NCBI RefSeq assembly: GCF_004366075.1
Contig: NZ_SODU01000003.1
Coordinates: 1,550,001 to 1,614,000 of the forward strand
DNA length: 64,000 bases
DNA from: Kribbella pratensis
GTDB lineage: Bacteria > Actinomycetota > Actinomycetes > Propionibacteriales > Kribbellaceae
Direction of reading: 5' to 3'
Shown here: one piece after another, positions 41,920 to 49,999 of the stretch
Position numbering within the stretch: the stretch's first letter is position 1
Layout: each line of letters starts with the position of its first letter
Notes under the pieces: model-generated
Database searches by the model: none
What the model was told of the DNA's origin: nothing
Seen by the model: only the letters and a program-made list of their open reading frames with translations
Program-made: the position numbers and the translations under genes

Positions 41920-43487
41920 CGCAAACCGCCGCCCCCCTCAACCGCCCTCCGAACACCCGCAACCCCATCCACTCCAGATCCGGGAAAGGTGTGGTGGGCC
42001 GCCGTCGTGAGGGTCTGGTCGCCTGCAGCGGTCCGGGCGTGGTCGGCTGCCGTGGTGAGGGCGTGGTGGGCTGCGGTGGTGCCGGCGAGGGTGCCTTCGG
42101 CGGTGGAGAGGGCGGCGCCGCCGATGCCGGTGAGTTCCCCGGCTGCGAAGACACCGGGGGTGCTGGTCTGCTGGTTGGCGTCGACGGCGACAGCTGGGCC
42201 GCCGTCGGGGCCGGTGGCGATCGTGCAGCCGGCGGAGACTGCGAGCTCGAGGTTCGCGGTGAAACCGAAGCCAACGCAGATGGCGTCGACGTCCACCCGG
42301 CGTTCGCTGCCACGGATCGGACGCCAATCACTGTCCAGGCGCGCGATCGTGGCTGCCTCGACGTGGTCGGAGCCGTGCGCGGCGATCACGGTCCACCCGT
42401 GGCGGAGCGGGATGCGATGACGGGCGAGCAACGCGCCGTACCCGACGGCCTCCCGAAGCTTGCTCGGGGCAACCAATGGATCGCTGGACCAGCCCTTCCG
42501 GACGGTCGTCAGCGAGTTGGCTTCGAGGAGCGCGACGACGTGTGCACCGACGCCGACCAACGATTCGGCGACCGGCAGCAGGAACGGGCCGGTGCCGGCG
42601 ACCAGGACGCGACGGCCGACCGCGATCCGCTGCCCCTTGGCGAGCGCCTGTGCGGCACCGGCGGTGTAGACGCCCGGGAGATCCCAACCAGGAAAGGGAA
42701 GCACGCGATCGTAGGCACCGGCGGCCAGCACGACAGACCGTGCGTCGATGGCGAACGGTTGCCGCCCGCTGGCGTCGGCCGGACCGGTCTGAGCCCAGAC
42801 CCGGAGGCCTTCGATTGCCCACACCGAGGTGTCCGGCAGATACGTGATCCGCGGATGGCTTGAGAGCCGGTCCCGCTGTTCGGCGAACGCCTTCCACTCA
42901 TGCTGCAGCCGATCCGGCCGCCGAGCAGCAAACTCCTCCGGCAACTGCCGGTTGTACTGCCCCCCAACCGCCCGCCCGCTATCCACGACCAGCACCTGCG
43001 CCCCCGCATCCCCCGCCGCTAGCGCAGCCGCAACCCCGGCCGGCCCACCCCCAACCACAACAACCTCCGCGACCCGGCGCCCCCGCCCCGCCACGGGTCC
43101 AGCGTCCCTCGCAGCCCCCGCATCCTGCACAACGTCCGCTCCTGCATCCTCCGAGCCTGCGGTGGAGGAGGTAGTGGGGAGGACTGCGCCCGGTTGGGTT
43201 GTGATCGTGTCGTTGGGGGTGATGGTGCGTTGGCAGGCGCGGACGTCGGGGAGGCCGTTGACTGTGACGAGGCAGTCCTGGCAGGCGCCGATTCCGCAAA
43301 AGATGCCTCGGGGGCGGTCGTGCACGCGGGTGGTCCGCCAGGTGTCACGACCGTTGGCCAGCAGTACGGCGGCCACCGTCTGACCCGCCTGAGCCACGAC
43401 CGGCTGCCCGTCGACCGTCACGTCCACTGCCGTCGGCGTACCGACCTCCGCCGGATCACCCGCCCGCGGGCGAAGGTATGCGCTCAT
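41832..43487 (-). CDS. D-hydroxyproline dehydrogenase, fused HcnA-like [2Fe-2S] and HcnB-like FAD subunit (frame breaks near 3' end)
   Basis: 551 residues as read. Residues 1-105 are a Fer2-type domain with Cys ligands in GIFCGIGACQDC and VRAC. From about 140 comes an FAD/NAD(P) oxidoreductase: VVVGGGPAGVAAALAAGD, VVLAAGAYDRVLPFPGW, VLVAGTGPFLLPVA and GVFAAGELTGIGG. HcnA and HcnB are usually separate; here they are fused. The last 35 residues (after AVEGGG) read the BFD domain in the wrong frame. A low-complexity repeat (TTAAHH/TAADHA) precedes it. It oxidises cis-4-hydroxy-D-proline with HcnC. Confidence 0.85.
   Translation of the reverse strand: MSAYLRPRAGDPAEVGTPTAVDVTVDGQPVVAQAGQTVAAVLLANGRDTWRTTRVHDRPRGIFCGIGACQDCLVTVNGLPDVRACQRTITPNDTITTQPGAVLPTTSSTAGSEDAGADVVQDAGAARDAGPVAGRGRRVAEVVVVGGGPAGVAAALAAGDAGAQVLVVDSGRAVGGQYNRQLPEEFAARRPDRLQHEWKAFAEQRDRLSSHPRITYLPDTSVWAIEGLRVWAQTGPADASGRQPFAIDARSVVLAAGAYDRVLPFPGWDLPGVYTAGAAQALAKGQRIAVGRRVLVAGTGPFLLPVAESLVGVGAHVVALLEANSLTTVRKGWSSDPLVAPSKLREAVGYGALLARHRIPLRHGWTVIAAHGSDHVEAATIARLDSDWRPIRGSERRVDVDAICVGFGFTANLELAVSAGCTIATGPDGGPAVAVDANQQTSTPGVFAAGELTGIGGAALSTAEGTLAGTTAAHHALTTAADHARTAAGDQTLTTAAHHTFPGSGVDGVAGVRRAVEGGGGLRWRWGGLIPCGTGGRVGALRTRSSAAVRK
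41931..41938 (-). other. Slippery heptamer G-GGG-GGC at the frame break
   Basis: On the minus strand the zero-frame codons are GAG GGG GGC. The heptamer GGGGGGC fits the X-XXY-YYZ pattern for -1 slippage and is the only place where the flavoprotein frame can join the BFD frame after the TGA of the latter. A homopolymer sequencing error or a true inactivating deletion would look the same. Confidence 0.55.
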
Positions 43488-44644
43488 GCGGCGATCACCG
43501 CCCGCCGGTCGACGCGGAACGGGGATGGGTCAACGTGCGGCGTGAGGCCCAGGAACTGTTCCGTGATGAGACGGCCGGTCGAAGGAGCCAGACCGATCCC
43601 CGCACCCTCATGTCCCGTCGCGTGCCACAGCCCCAGCACACGCGGATCCGCGCCGATCACCGGCAAGTGATCCGGTGCGTACGGGCGAAACCCGCCATAC
43701 GTCCGCATCACTGGCACGTCGCCGAGGAACGGAAACAATCCGACCGCCTTCCGCGCCAACTCCCGCAGCACCCGGACGCGGACCGCCTCGTCGAACCCGA
43801 TCCGCTCCCGGCTCGATCCGATCAACACCGTCCCGGCCCGCGTCGACTCGACCACGGTGGATGTCTGCAGGTCGGCGTCCCCGCTACCGACCGCGCCGAC
43901 GTAGTCCGCGTCGTACACCTTGTGACGCACACACTCCGGCAGCGGCGCCGTCACGAGGATCATGCCGCGCCGCGGCAGCACCTCGATCGGCGCACCGGCC
44001 GCCGCACTGAACGCGCCGGCCCACGGCCCGCACGCGTTGAGCACCGCACCGCAGGCGATGTCGCCGTCCGAGGTGTCCACACCGACAACGCGACCACGCG
44101 ACTGCCGGATCCCGAGCGCGGTGACCCCCGATCTCACCTCGCCGCCGCGCTCGCGAACTGCTGCCAGCAACGCCGTTGCCGCCAGCACCGGCTGCACCTG
44201 CGCGTCATCCGGGTAGTGCACCCCGACCGTGACCCGTGGCGTCACCAACGGCTCGAGGTCGAAGACCTCCGCGGGCGTGATCACCCGCGCACTGACCCCG
44301 GCCGCGCGCTGCTTTGCAGCGAACGCGGTCAACGGCTCCGGGTCACCGGTCGCGACCACGACGCCGCCCTTCGCCTCCCACTCCACGTCGGCGACCCACT
44401 CGGGCAGCCGGCCGCGGACCGTCTCCCACTCCGCCCGGGACGCGACGGCGAGCTCCAGCTCCGGCCCCGGCTCCTTGTCCGACACCAGCACGTTGCCCTC
44501 GCCGGACGCCGTCGTACCCGCGGCCGGGCCGTCGCGGTCGATCACCAGCACCCGCACGCCGGCCGCCGACAGCGCCTCCGCGCACGCGGCCCCGACCATG
44601 CCCGCGCCGACCACCACCACGTCGGGTGTCGCGGACCGGTGCAT
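43484..44644 (-). CDS. D-hydroxyproline dehydrogenase, HcnC-like FAD oxidase subunit (DAO family)
   Basis: 386 residues. The Rossmann motif VVVVGAGMVGAACAEAL and the DAO C-terminal YGGFRPYAPDHLPVIG...GHEGAGIGLAPSTG pattern are intact. In hydroxyproline operons this catalytic subunit works with HcnA/HcnB-type partners on cis-4-hydroxy-D-proline. ATG 44644 follows GAGGAGG by 6 bases. It overlaps the next gene by 4 bases and is the first gene of the catabolic operon. Confidence 0.9.
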   Translation of the reverse strand: MHRSATPDVVVVGAGMVGAACAEALSAAGVRVLVIDRDGPAAGTTASGEGNVLVSDKEPGPELELAVASRAEWETVRGRLPEWVADVEWEAKGGVVVATGDPEPLTAFAAKQRAAGVSARVITPAEVFDLEPLVTPRVTVGVHYPDDAQVQPVLAATALLAAVRERGGEVRSGVTALGIRQSRGRVVGVDTSDGDIACGAVLNACGPWAGAFSAAAGAPIEVLPRRGMILVTAPLPECVRHKVYDADYVGAVGSGDADLQTSTVVESTRAGTVLIGSSRERIGFDEAVRVRVLRELARKAVGLFPFLGDVPVMRTYGGFRPYAPDHLPVIGADPRVLGLWHATGHEGAGIGLAPSTGRLITEQFLGLTPHVDPSPFRVDRRAVIAA

Positions 44645-44663
44645 GGCGAGCCTCCTCGGCAGG

Positions 44664-44681
44664 CGTTCGCTAAAATGAACG
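44664..44681. promoter_or_regulatory. CGTTC-N8-GAACG operator candidate before hcnC-like gene
   Basis: An AT-rich 8-base centre (GCTAAAAT) between perfect 5-bp arms lies 20-37 bases upstream of the operon start, in the promoter position. Probable site for the XRE-cupin regulator encoded just upstream. Confidence 0.55.
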
Positions 44682-44754
44682 ATACCGAGCGTACGCGTGC
44701 TCCCGGCGGCCGGTCAATGCACGCAACCGGACCTCGTCCGGACCTTTCCCGGAA

Positions 44755-45360
44755 CTATCCCGGCAGGTGCGGCCCGCCCGCCGCCGTCGGGTACACGTCC
44801 GGCGGGTACTCGAGCAGCAGCACCGACCGCACCGGCCCCTCCACGGCCTCGTACGAGTGCGGTCCGGCCGCCCGGAACGCCAGGTAGTCACCCGGACCGA
44901 GTTCCTCGATCTGCCCGTGGGCGTTGATCCGCAGGCATCCGGACAGGACGATGTGGTGCTCGGTCCCCGGATGACCGTCGGACTGCTGGACCGCGTCCGG
45001 CCGGATCTCCTGGTTGTAGATCTCGAACAGCCCGCCCGGGTGCTCCAGCCGCCGCAGCATCCGCAGGTCGATCGCGTCGCCGGACAGTACGTCGACGTCC
45101 GCGGACCGCACCAGCACCACGTCGGAGGCCGGCGTATCGGCCAGCAGCGCCGACACCGGCACGCCGAGAGCGTTCGACAAACTGAACACTGTCTCGATCG
45201 TCGGGTTGCCCGCGCCGGACTCGAGCTGCGACAGCGTGCCCTTCGCGATCCCGGACCGCCGGGCGAGCTCGGACAGCGAGATGCCCTGTTCGTCCCGCCG
45301 CGCCCGCAGGTTCGTCCCGAGAAGTTTTCCCGCACCCATCGCCGTCACAGCCCGGAGCAT
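44755..45360 (-). CDS. XRE-family regulator with cupin sensor domain
   Basis: 201 residues. The helix-turn-helix ISLSELARRSGIAKGTLSQL sits at about 27-46; the C-terminal cupin has GTEHHIVLSGCLRI and GPGDYLAFRAAGPHSY. Such regulators sense small metabolites of amino-acid or polyamine pathways. It is transcribed toward the hydroxyproline operon with a 110-base gap that holds an inverted repeat, so it likely controls that operon. ATG 45339 is an alternative start. Confidence 0.9.
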   Translation of the reverse strand: MLRAVTAMGAGKLLGTNLRARRDEQGISLSELARRSGIAKGTLSQLESGAGNPTIETVFSLSNALGVPVSALLADTPASDVVLVRSADVDVLSGDAIDLRMLRRLEHPGGLFEIYNQEIRPDAVQQSDGHPGTEHHIVLSGCLRINAHGQIEELGPGDYLAFRAAGPHSYEAVEGPVRSVLLLEYPPDVYPTAAGGPHLPG

Positions 45361-45426
45361 GCCACATCAGGCCGGTAACTTCGGATCCGTTGCGGGCATC
45401 AACCCTCAGTGAGAGGAATGGTGACG

Positions 45427-46314
45427 ATGATCTACCCGAAGCTTCTGCGAGGCCTGCCGGCGCTCGCACTGCCCTTGTCCCTGCTGGTTGCCCCGAGCTC
45501 TGCGACCGCCACGCCGACAGCGACCGCCTGCACGATGGACCTCGGTTCGGTGACCAGTCAAGGCGTCGTTCAGTACCGCACCGTGACCGCCACCCAGCCG
45601 GTATCCGTCTCCGCGATCCAGCGACAGGTCGACGTCTTCGGCCCCGGCGAGGCCCGATTGAGCACGATCTGGAACTGGAGCAGCAACCTGCCGTCACTGG
45701 AGTCCGGCATCGTGGTCAAGAACACAGGTGTCATCGGACAGGCGTCGTACAACTCCAACACCGCCGAGCCGGCGGACCCGGCGTTCACCCAGATCAGCGC
45801 CGGCTGGGGCGGGTACTCGGCCATCGGGCTCTCCGTCGACGATGACCGTCGTACGGCGCGGAACCAGTTCTACGGGCTCAGCAACGGGACGGTGCGCCGC
45901 TGGGTCATCAACTCGTTCGGGTGGACCCCAACCGGGCAGACCGGTGGCTTCAGCGCCGTCAAGACGTGGGCGTTGCTCGGCCAGTCCACGACGTACGACA
46001 CGTTCCTGGCCACGACCCGCGGAGGCGCGCTGTACACGATCCGGCTGCCACTGACCAGGACGATGACGCCGGTGGTCAAGCAGGTCCGGTCGCGGACCTG
46101 GCAGGCGTTCGATTACCTGATCGCCCAGCGATGCGGGCAGGTGAGCACTCTCCTGACAGCGATCGACAAGGACACCGGCACTGCCTACCTGTACGCCATG
46201 AGCCACGCGAACGGCCCGTCGACGGTCATCAAACTGCTGGGCAAGCTCCCCGGCACCTACACGGACCCGATCTACTTCCTCCGCACCCACGGCACCTATC
46301 TGCGCGGCGAGTGA
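45427..46314 (+). CDS. Exported protein of unknown function
   Basis: 295 residues. ATG 45427 follows AGAGGA by 9 bases; in-frame ATG/GTG codons just upstream lack spacing. The signal peptide (LLRGLPALALPLSLLVAPSSA) is followed by a Cys-poor, Trp-rich beta-type domain with repeated YxxFLATTRGGALYTIRL-like segments that suggest a beta-propeller-like fold. No family recognised. It abuts the convergent PRISE gene (stops at 46314 and 46315). Confidence 0.75.
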   Translation: MIYPKLLRGLPALALPLSLLVAPSSATATPTATACTMDLGSVTSQGVVQYRTVTATQPVSVSAIQRQVDVFGPGEARLSTIWNWSSNLPSLESGIVVKNTGVIGQASYNSNTAEPADPAFTQISAGWGGYSAIGLSVDDDRRTARNQFYGLSNGTVRRWVINSFGWTPTGQTGGFSAVKTWALLGQSTTYDTFLATTRGGALYTIRLPLTRTMTPVVKQVRSRTWQAFDYLIAQRCGQVSTLLTAIDKDTGTAYLYAMSHANGPSTVIKLLGKLPGTYTDPIYFLRTHGTYLRGE

Positions 46315-47367
46315 TCACGGGATGATGCGGCGGCTGCGGAGGTCGGCGAAGATTCCGTAGAACATCTGCTCGGTGTCGACGTACTCGTGGAAGCCGGCCC
46401 GGCGTGACTTCGAGGCGTCGGCGAAGAAGTCGTAGTCCCACCCGAACACGAAGTCGGCGAACGGCCAGGACGACACCTCGGCGAACGACGTCGAGGTCAG
46501 GCCGTGCGCCACTTGCAACTGCTTCCAGATCGGCTCCTTGTCCGCCATCACGTCCTGCAGTGACAGCTGCAGCGGCGGCGCGACCTCCAGCCCGAACCAC
46601 GCGCCGAGCTTGGGCCACAACTCGCTCCAGCGGAACAGGTCGCCGTTCGTGATGTTGAACGCCTGGTTCGCCGCAGCCGGCGCGGTCGCCGCCCAGACCG
46701 TTGCCTTCGCCAACAATCCGGCGTCGGTCAGCTCGAGCAACGAGTGGTACGCACCGGGCTTGCCGGGGAAGCGCAGCGGTACGCCGAGTTCCTTCGACAT
46801 CGACGCGTACACGGCGATCGCGACCGCGAGGTTCATCGGGTTGCCGAGCGCGGACCCGCCTACCACGGACGGCCGCAGCGCCGACCACGTCCACGTCTTA
46901 CCCTGCTGACGTTCCTCCAGGAAGCGCTGCTGATCGACGTTGAACTCCGGCGGCAGATGCGGCGGATCGTCCTCCCGGGCGGGTGTCTTGAACGGCCCGA
47001 GATGCGCGCCGTACACCTTGTAGCCCTGCATCAGGCTGACATGCCGCAGTCCGCGGGCGACTGGTTCGATCGCGTCGACGACGTTGACCAGCATCGCGAG
47101 GTTCGGCGCGACGAGCTCCGCCCAGGTCGGCCGGTCCTGGTAGGCGACGTAGAAGACGTGCGTCACGTCGGTCAGCCCGGACAGCTTGTCCCGGGTGTCG
47201 TCCGGGTCCAGCAGATCGACGGCGACCTGCCGAACCCGCCCAGGGATGTCCGTACCGCCGCGACGCGACAGCCCGATCACCCGCCAGTCGTGCAGCGACG
47301 CCAGATGCTCGACCAGATTTGTCCCGATGACGCCTCGGGAACCAACGACCAACGCAACGTTCTCCAT
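46315..47367 (-). CDS. PRISE-type SDR reductase (iridoid synthase/progesterone 5-beta-reductase-like)
   Basis: 350 residues. The Rossmann motif VVGSRGVIGTNLVEHL, GLSRRG, VTHVFYVAYQDR, SLMQGYKVYGAHLGPF and the tail FNITNGDLFRW...WPKLGAWFG match the PRISE-like extended SDR group, which reduces enones or enals. Residue Tyr in YKVYG would be catalytic. ATG 47367. It is divergent from the LysR regulator, its probable controller. Confidence 0.86.
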   Translation of the reverse strand: MENVALVVGSRGVIGTNLVEHLASLHDWRVIGLSRRGGTDIPGRVRQVAVDLLDPDDTRDKLSGLTDVTHVFYVAYQDRPTWAELVAPNLAMLVNVVDAIEPVARGLRHVSLMQGYKVYGAHLGPFKTPAREDDPPHLPPEFNVDQQRFLEERQQGKTWTWSALRPSVVGGSALGNPMNLAVAIAVYASMSKELGVPLRFPGKPGAYHSLLELTDAGLLAKATVWAATAPAAANQAFNITNGDLFRWSELWPKLGAWFGLEVAPPLQLSLQDVMADKEPIWKQLQVAHGLTSTSFAEVSSWPFADFVFGWDYDFFADASKSRRAGFHEYVDTEQMFYGIFADLRSRRIIP

Positions 47368-47396
47368 GCCCAACAGCCTCGCTGACCTGCGGAGAT

Positions 47397-47415
47397 AAAA
47401 CCAAGGCATAGTTTT
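47397..47415. promoter_or_regulatory. AAAAC-N9-GTTTT LysR-type box
   Basis: A 19-bp inverted repeat in the 71-base gap between the PRISE reductase and lysR genes. Its position and spacing suit a LysR recognition site. AAGGCATAG and AAGCCATAA nearby form an imperfect direct repeat. Confidence 0.55.
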
Positions 47416-47438
47416 CACCGAAGCCATAAGCTGAGGAC

Positions 47439-48332
47439 ATGGCAACGCTCAGGCAGCTCGAGTACCTCGTCACCGTGGTCGATCAGGGCTCGTTCACGAA
47501 GGCCGCCGAGCTCCTGCACGTCACCCAGCCCGCGCTCTCCCACCAGATCCGCACCCTCGAGCGTTCGGCCGGCGGACCGCTGCTCGAGCGGCTCCCCCGC
47601 GCCGTCCGCCTCACGCCGACCGGTCGCGCGATGGTTCCGCACGCGCGCGCCGCCCTGGCCGACGCGGAACGGGCTCGCTGCGCCGCCCGGCAAGCCGCCG
47701 GGCTCGAGGTCGGCGAGCTGCAGATCGCGACGCTCTACTCGATCACCTTGGGCGTGCTGCCTGCCGCGCTCCGCGAGTGGCGACGGACTTGCCCGAACGT
47801 CGGCATCCGCCTCTTCGAGCACCGGCACACCGACGAACTCGTCGACGCGATGAACGCCGGCGAAGCAGACCTCGCCGTCGGCCCCGAGCCGCCGCACTGG
47901 CCCGGCGTCACGCGTGTGCTGGGCACCGAGGAACTCGTGGTCGTGGTCGCCGCCGACGATCCCGCCGCCACCGGAGACACCGTCAAACTGCAGGACCTGG
48001 CGGACCGCTCCTGGGTCCACTACGCACCAGGTCACGGCCTCGCCGACGTCCTCGACAACGCTTGTGCACAAGCAGGATTCGAGCCGCGCATCGCCGTACG
48101 GACGGAACAGACTGCCGCCGCGCCCGCGCTGGCCGCGGCAGGTCTCGGCCCCGCCTTGGTCCCCGACAACATTCTGCCGAAGGACTTCGACGGCCACATC
48201 CTGCACCCGGAACCAGCAGTACGTCGGACGCTCACGGCGTACACGCGCGGCGAACCAGATCCGCTCGCCGCCGCCTTCATCGACGTACTGTTTCGATCCG
48301 CAGGCATCCGGGCACGCGAAGGTGATGCCTGA
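47439..48332 (+). CDS. LysR-family regulator
   Basis: 297 residues. The N-terminal helix-turn-helix has LRQLEYLVTVVDQGSFTKAAELL and QPALSHQIRTLE, followed by a LysR substrate domain. GAGGAC precedes the ATG. The stop overlaps the CDF transporter start by 8 bases, so both may be on one transcript. It probably regulates the divergent reductase gene. Confidence 0.93.
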   Translation: MATLRQLEYLVTVVDQGSFTKAAELLHVTQPALSHQIRTLERSAGGPLLERLPRAVRLTPTGRAMVPHARAALADAERARCAARQAAGLEVGELQIATLYSITLGVLPAALREWRRTCPNVGIRLFEHRHTDELVDAMNAGEADLAVGPEPPHWPGVTRVLGTEELVVVVAADDPAATGDTVKLQDLADRSWVHYAPGHGLADVLDNACAQAGFEPRIAVRTEQTAAAPALAAAGLGPALVPDNILPKDFDGHILHPEPAVRRTLTAYTRGEPDPLAAAFIDVLFRSAGIRAREGDA

Positions 48333-49257
48333 CGAAGAGTCGGACGCCACAGTCCTCCTGGCCGGTACGGCGAATCTCGCGATCGCGATCGCGAAGATCG
48401 TCGCCGGTCTGCTCTCCGGCTCGACCGCGCTGCTGGCCGAGGCGGCGCACTCCGTCGCCGACACGCTGAATCAGGCGTTCCTGCTGACCGCGCTGCATCG
48501 CAGCCGCAAGCCGGCCGATACGCGGCATCCCTTCGGCTACGGGATGGAGCGGTACTTCTGGTCGCTGCTCGCCGCGGTCGGCATCCTCGTGCTCGGCGCC
48601 GGCTTCTCGATCACGGAAGGGCTGCGCTCGATCCTCTCCCCCGAGCCGATCGCGGCCCTCGCCGTGATCTACCCGGTGCTCGGAGTCTCGTTCCTGTTCG
48701 AAGGCGCCTCCTGGCTACGCGCGATGCTCCAGCTCCGCCGCGAGGCCCGGGAGGCCGGCGTACCGTTCCTGCAGCAGTTCCGCGGCGCCGAACCTGCCGT
48801 CAAGACCGTGGCGCTCGAGGACTCCGCCGCACTGATCGGCCTGCTGATCGCCGCGATCGGGGTGACCATGGCAGTCGTCACCGGCGAGCACCTCTGGGAC
48901 GGCGCCGCGTCGATCGCGATCGGCCTGCTGCTGATCGTTGTCGCAGTCGTCCTCGGCCGCGACAACAAGGCGATGCTGATCGGGCGCGCCCTACCGCCCG
49001 ACGTACAGCGCGAGATCCGCGCGATCATCGCCGGCGAGCCTGGGATCGACGAGGTACCCGACCTGCTCAGCCTGCGGCTCGCACCGGAGCAGGTCCTGGT
49101 GGTCGCGACCGTCGACCTGGATGATTCCGAGACCACCGGTGCCGCCGTCGAGCAGCTTGCCGAGCGGATCGACAAGAAGGTGCGCGAGGCGTTCCCGATG
49201 GTGCGGCACCTCTATCTCGACCCGACCCCCGCGGACGTGCGTCAACGTTTGTCGTGA
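48325..49257 (+). CDS. Cation diffusion facilitator (CDF) family transporter
   Basis: 310 residues. Membrane helices occupy about 10-215. Metal-site positions appear as AEAAHSVADTLNQ (His/Asp of helix II) and ALEDSAALIGLL (helix V). The C-terminal cytoplasmic domain has VRHLYLDP. It should export Zn or another divalent ion by proton antiport. ATG 48325 follows GAAGG and overlaps lysR. The 3' end overlaps a convergent DUF3099 gene by 16 bases. Confidence 0.9.
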   Translation: MPDEESDATVLLAGTANLAIAIAKIVAGLLSGSTALLAEAAHSVADTLNQAFLLTALHRSRKPADTRHPFGYGMERYFWSLLAAVGILVLGAGFSITEGLRSILSPEPIAALAVIYPVLGVSFLFEGASWLRAMLQLRREAREAGVPFLQQFRGAEPAVKTVALEDSAALIGLLIAAIGVTMAVVTGEHLWDGAASIAIGLLLIVVAVVLGRDNKAMLIGRALPPDVQREIRAIIAGEPGIDEVPDLLSLRLAPEQVLVVATVDLDDSETTGAAVEQLAERIDKKVREAFPMVRHLYLDPTPADVRQRLS

Positions 49258-49430
49258 CCCCAGTTCGCGACGATGACGGCGATCGGAGGGAGTACGGCGG
49301 CGACCGCGCTCATCCCGACCGCTGCCGGGATCGAGAACAGGCGCACGACGAACCATGCCATGCCGATGAGGGCGAGGCAGCTGCCCATCAGCCAGTAGTA
49401 GAGCTTGCGATTGTCGTACCGGCGGGCCAT
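49242..49430 (-). CDS. DUF3099-like small membrane protein
   Basis: 62 residues with two predicted helices (YYWLMGSCLALIGMAWFVV and VAAVLPPIAVIVAN) and a basic N-terminus (MARRYDNRK). The pattern matches the actinobacterial DUF3099 group; function unknown. The start lies one base after the marR stop, implying coupled translation. Confidence 0.75.
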   Translation of the reverse strand: MARRYDNRKLYYWLMGSCLALIGMAWFVVRLFSIPAAVGMSAVAAVLPPIAVIVANWGHDKR

Positions 49431-49431
49431 G

Positions 49432-49881
49432 TCACACCATCAGCGGGAGCTTCCCCAGCGCGGTGACCAGCGGGGACAGCTCAGGTAGCTCAGCGGCACG
49501 CTCCAACGCAGACGTCAGTACGGCGTCGTGGGTCGGCTGCGCCTGGTCGAGCAGGTCGCGGCCTGCCTCTGTGACCTCTGTGTAGATGCCACGCCGGTCC
49601 GTCGGGCACAGGTACCGCTGCAGCAGCTTGCGGTCCTCCAGCCGGTTCACCAGACGGGTAGTGGCGGACTGGCTGAGCACCACCGCGTTCGACAGCTGGT
49701 TCATCCGCAGGTGGTAGTCGTCCTGCCGGGCCAGCACGTCAAGGACGCTGTACTCACTCACGGACAGCCCGTGCTGCTTCTGCAGCGCTCGCTCCAGCTC
49801 GTCCTCGATCCGGGCGTGCAGCGCCGCCAGAGTTCGCCACCCCTGAGCCCGCGCCTCCGCGGCGTCATCCGGTAGTCCCAC
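49432..49881 (-). CDS. MarR-family regulator
   Basis: 149 residues. The winged helix includes LSVSEYSVLDVL, LSNAVVLSQSATTRLVNRLE and the wing DRRGIYTEVTEAG. MarR proteins repress efflux genes and respond to phenolic or drug ligands. It is divergent from an MFS pump, with direct repeats between them, a classic arrangement. Confidence 0.92.
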   Translation of the reverse strand: MGLPDDAAEARAQGWRTLAALHARIEDELERALQKQHGLSVSEYSVLDVLARQDDYHLRMNQLSNAVVLSQSATTRLVNRLEDRKLLQRYLCPTDRRGIYTEVTEAGRDLLDQAQPTHDAVLTSALERAAELPELSPLVTALGKLPLMV

Positions 49882-49900
49882 GACACCTCCACTTGAACAT

Positions 49901-49960
49901 CACGCTTGTATGCGCAATCATGACGCTTGTGCAATAGCCCGCGTGTGCAACTATCGCGCA
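49901..49960. promoter_or_regulatory. Direct repeats ACGCTTGT...GCAAT between marR and MFS genes
   Basis: ACGCTTGT-ATGC-GCAAT (49902-49918) and ACGCTTGT-GCAAT (49923-49935), then a GTGTGCAACTATCGCGCAC imperfect inverted repeat (49943-49961). These span the divergent promoters and are probable MarR sites. Confidence 0.6.
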
Positions 49961-49999
49961 CGCCGGTAATAGTCTTCAGCTTACATTCGAAGGAGCGTT

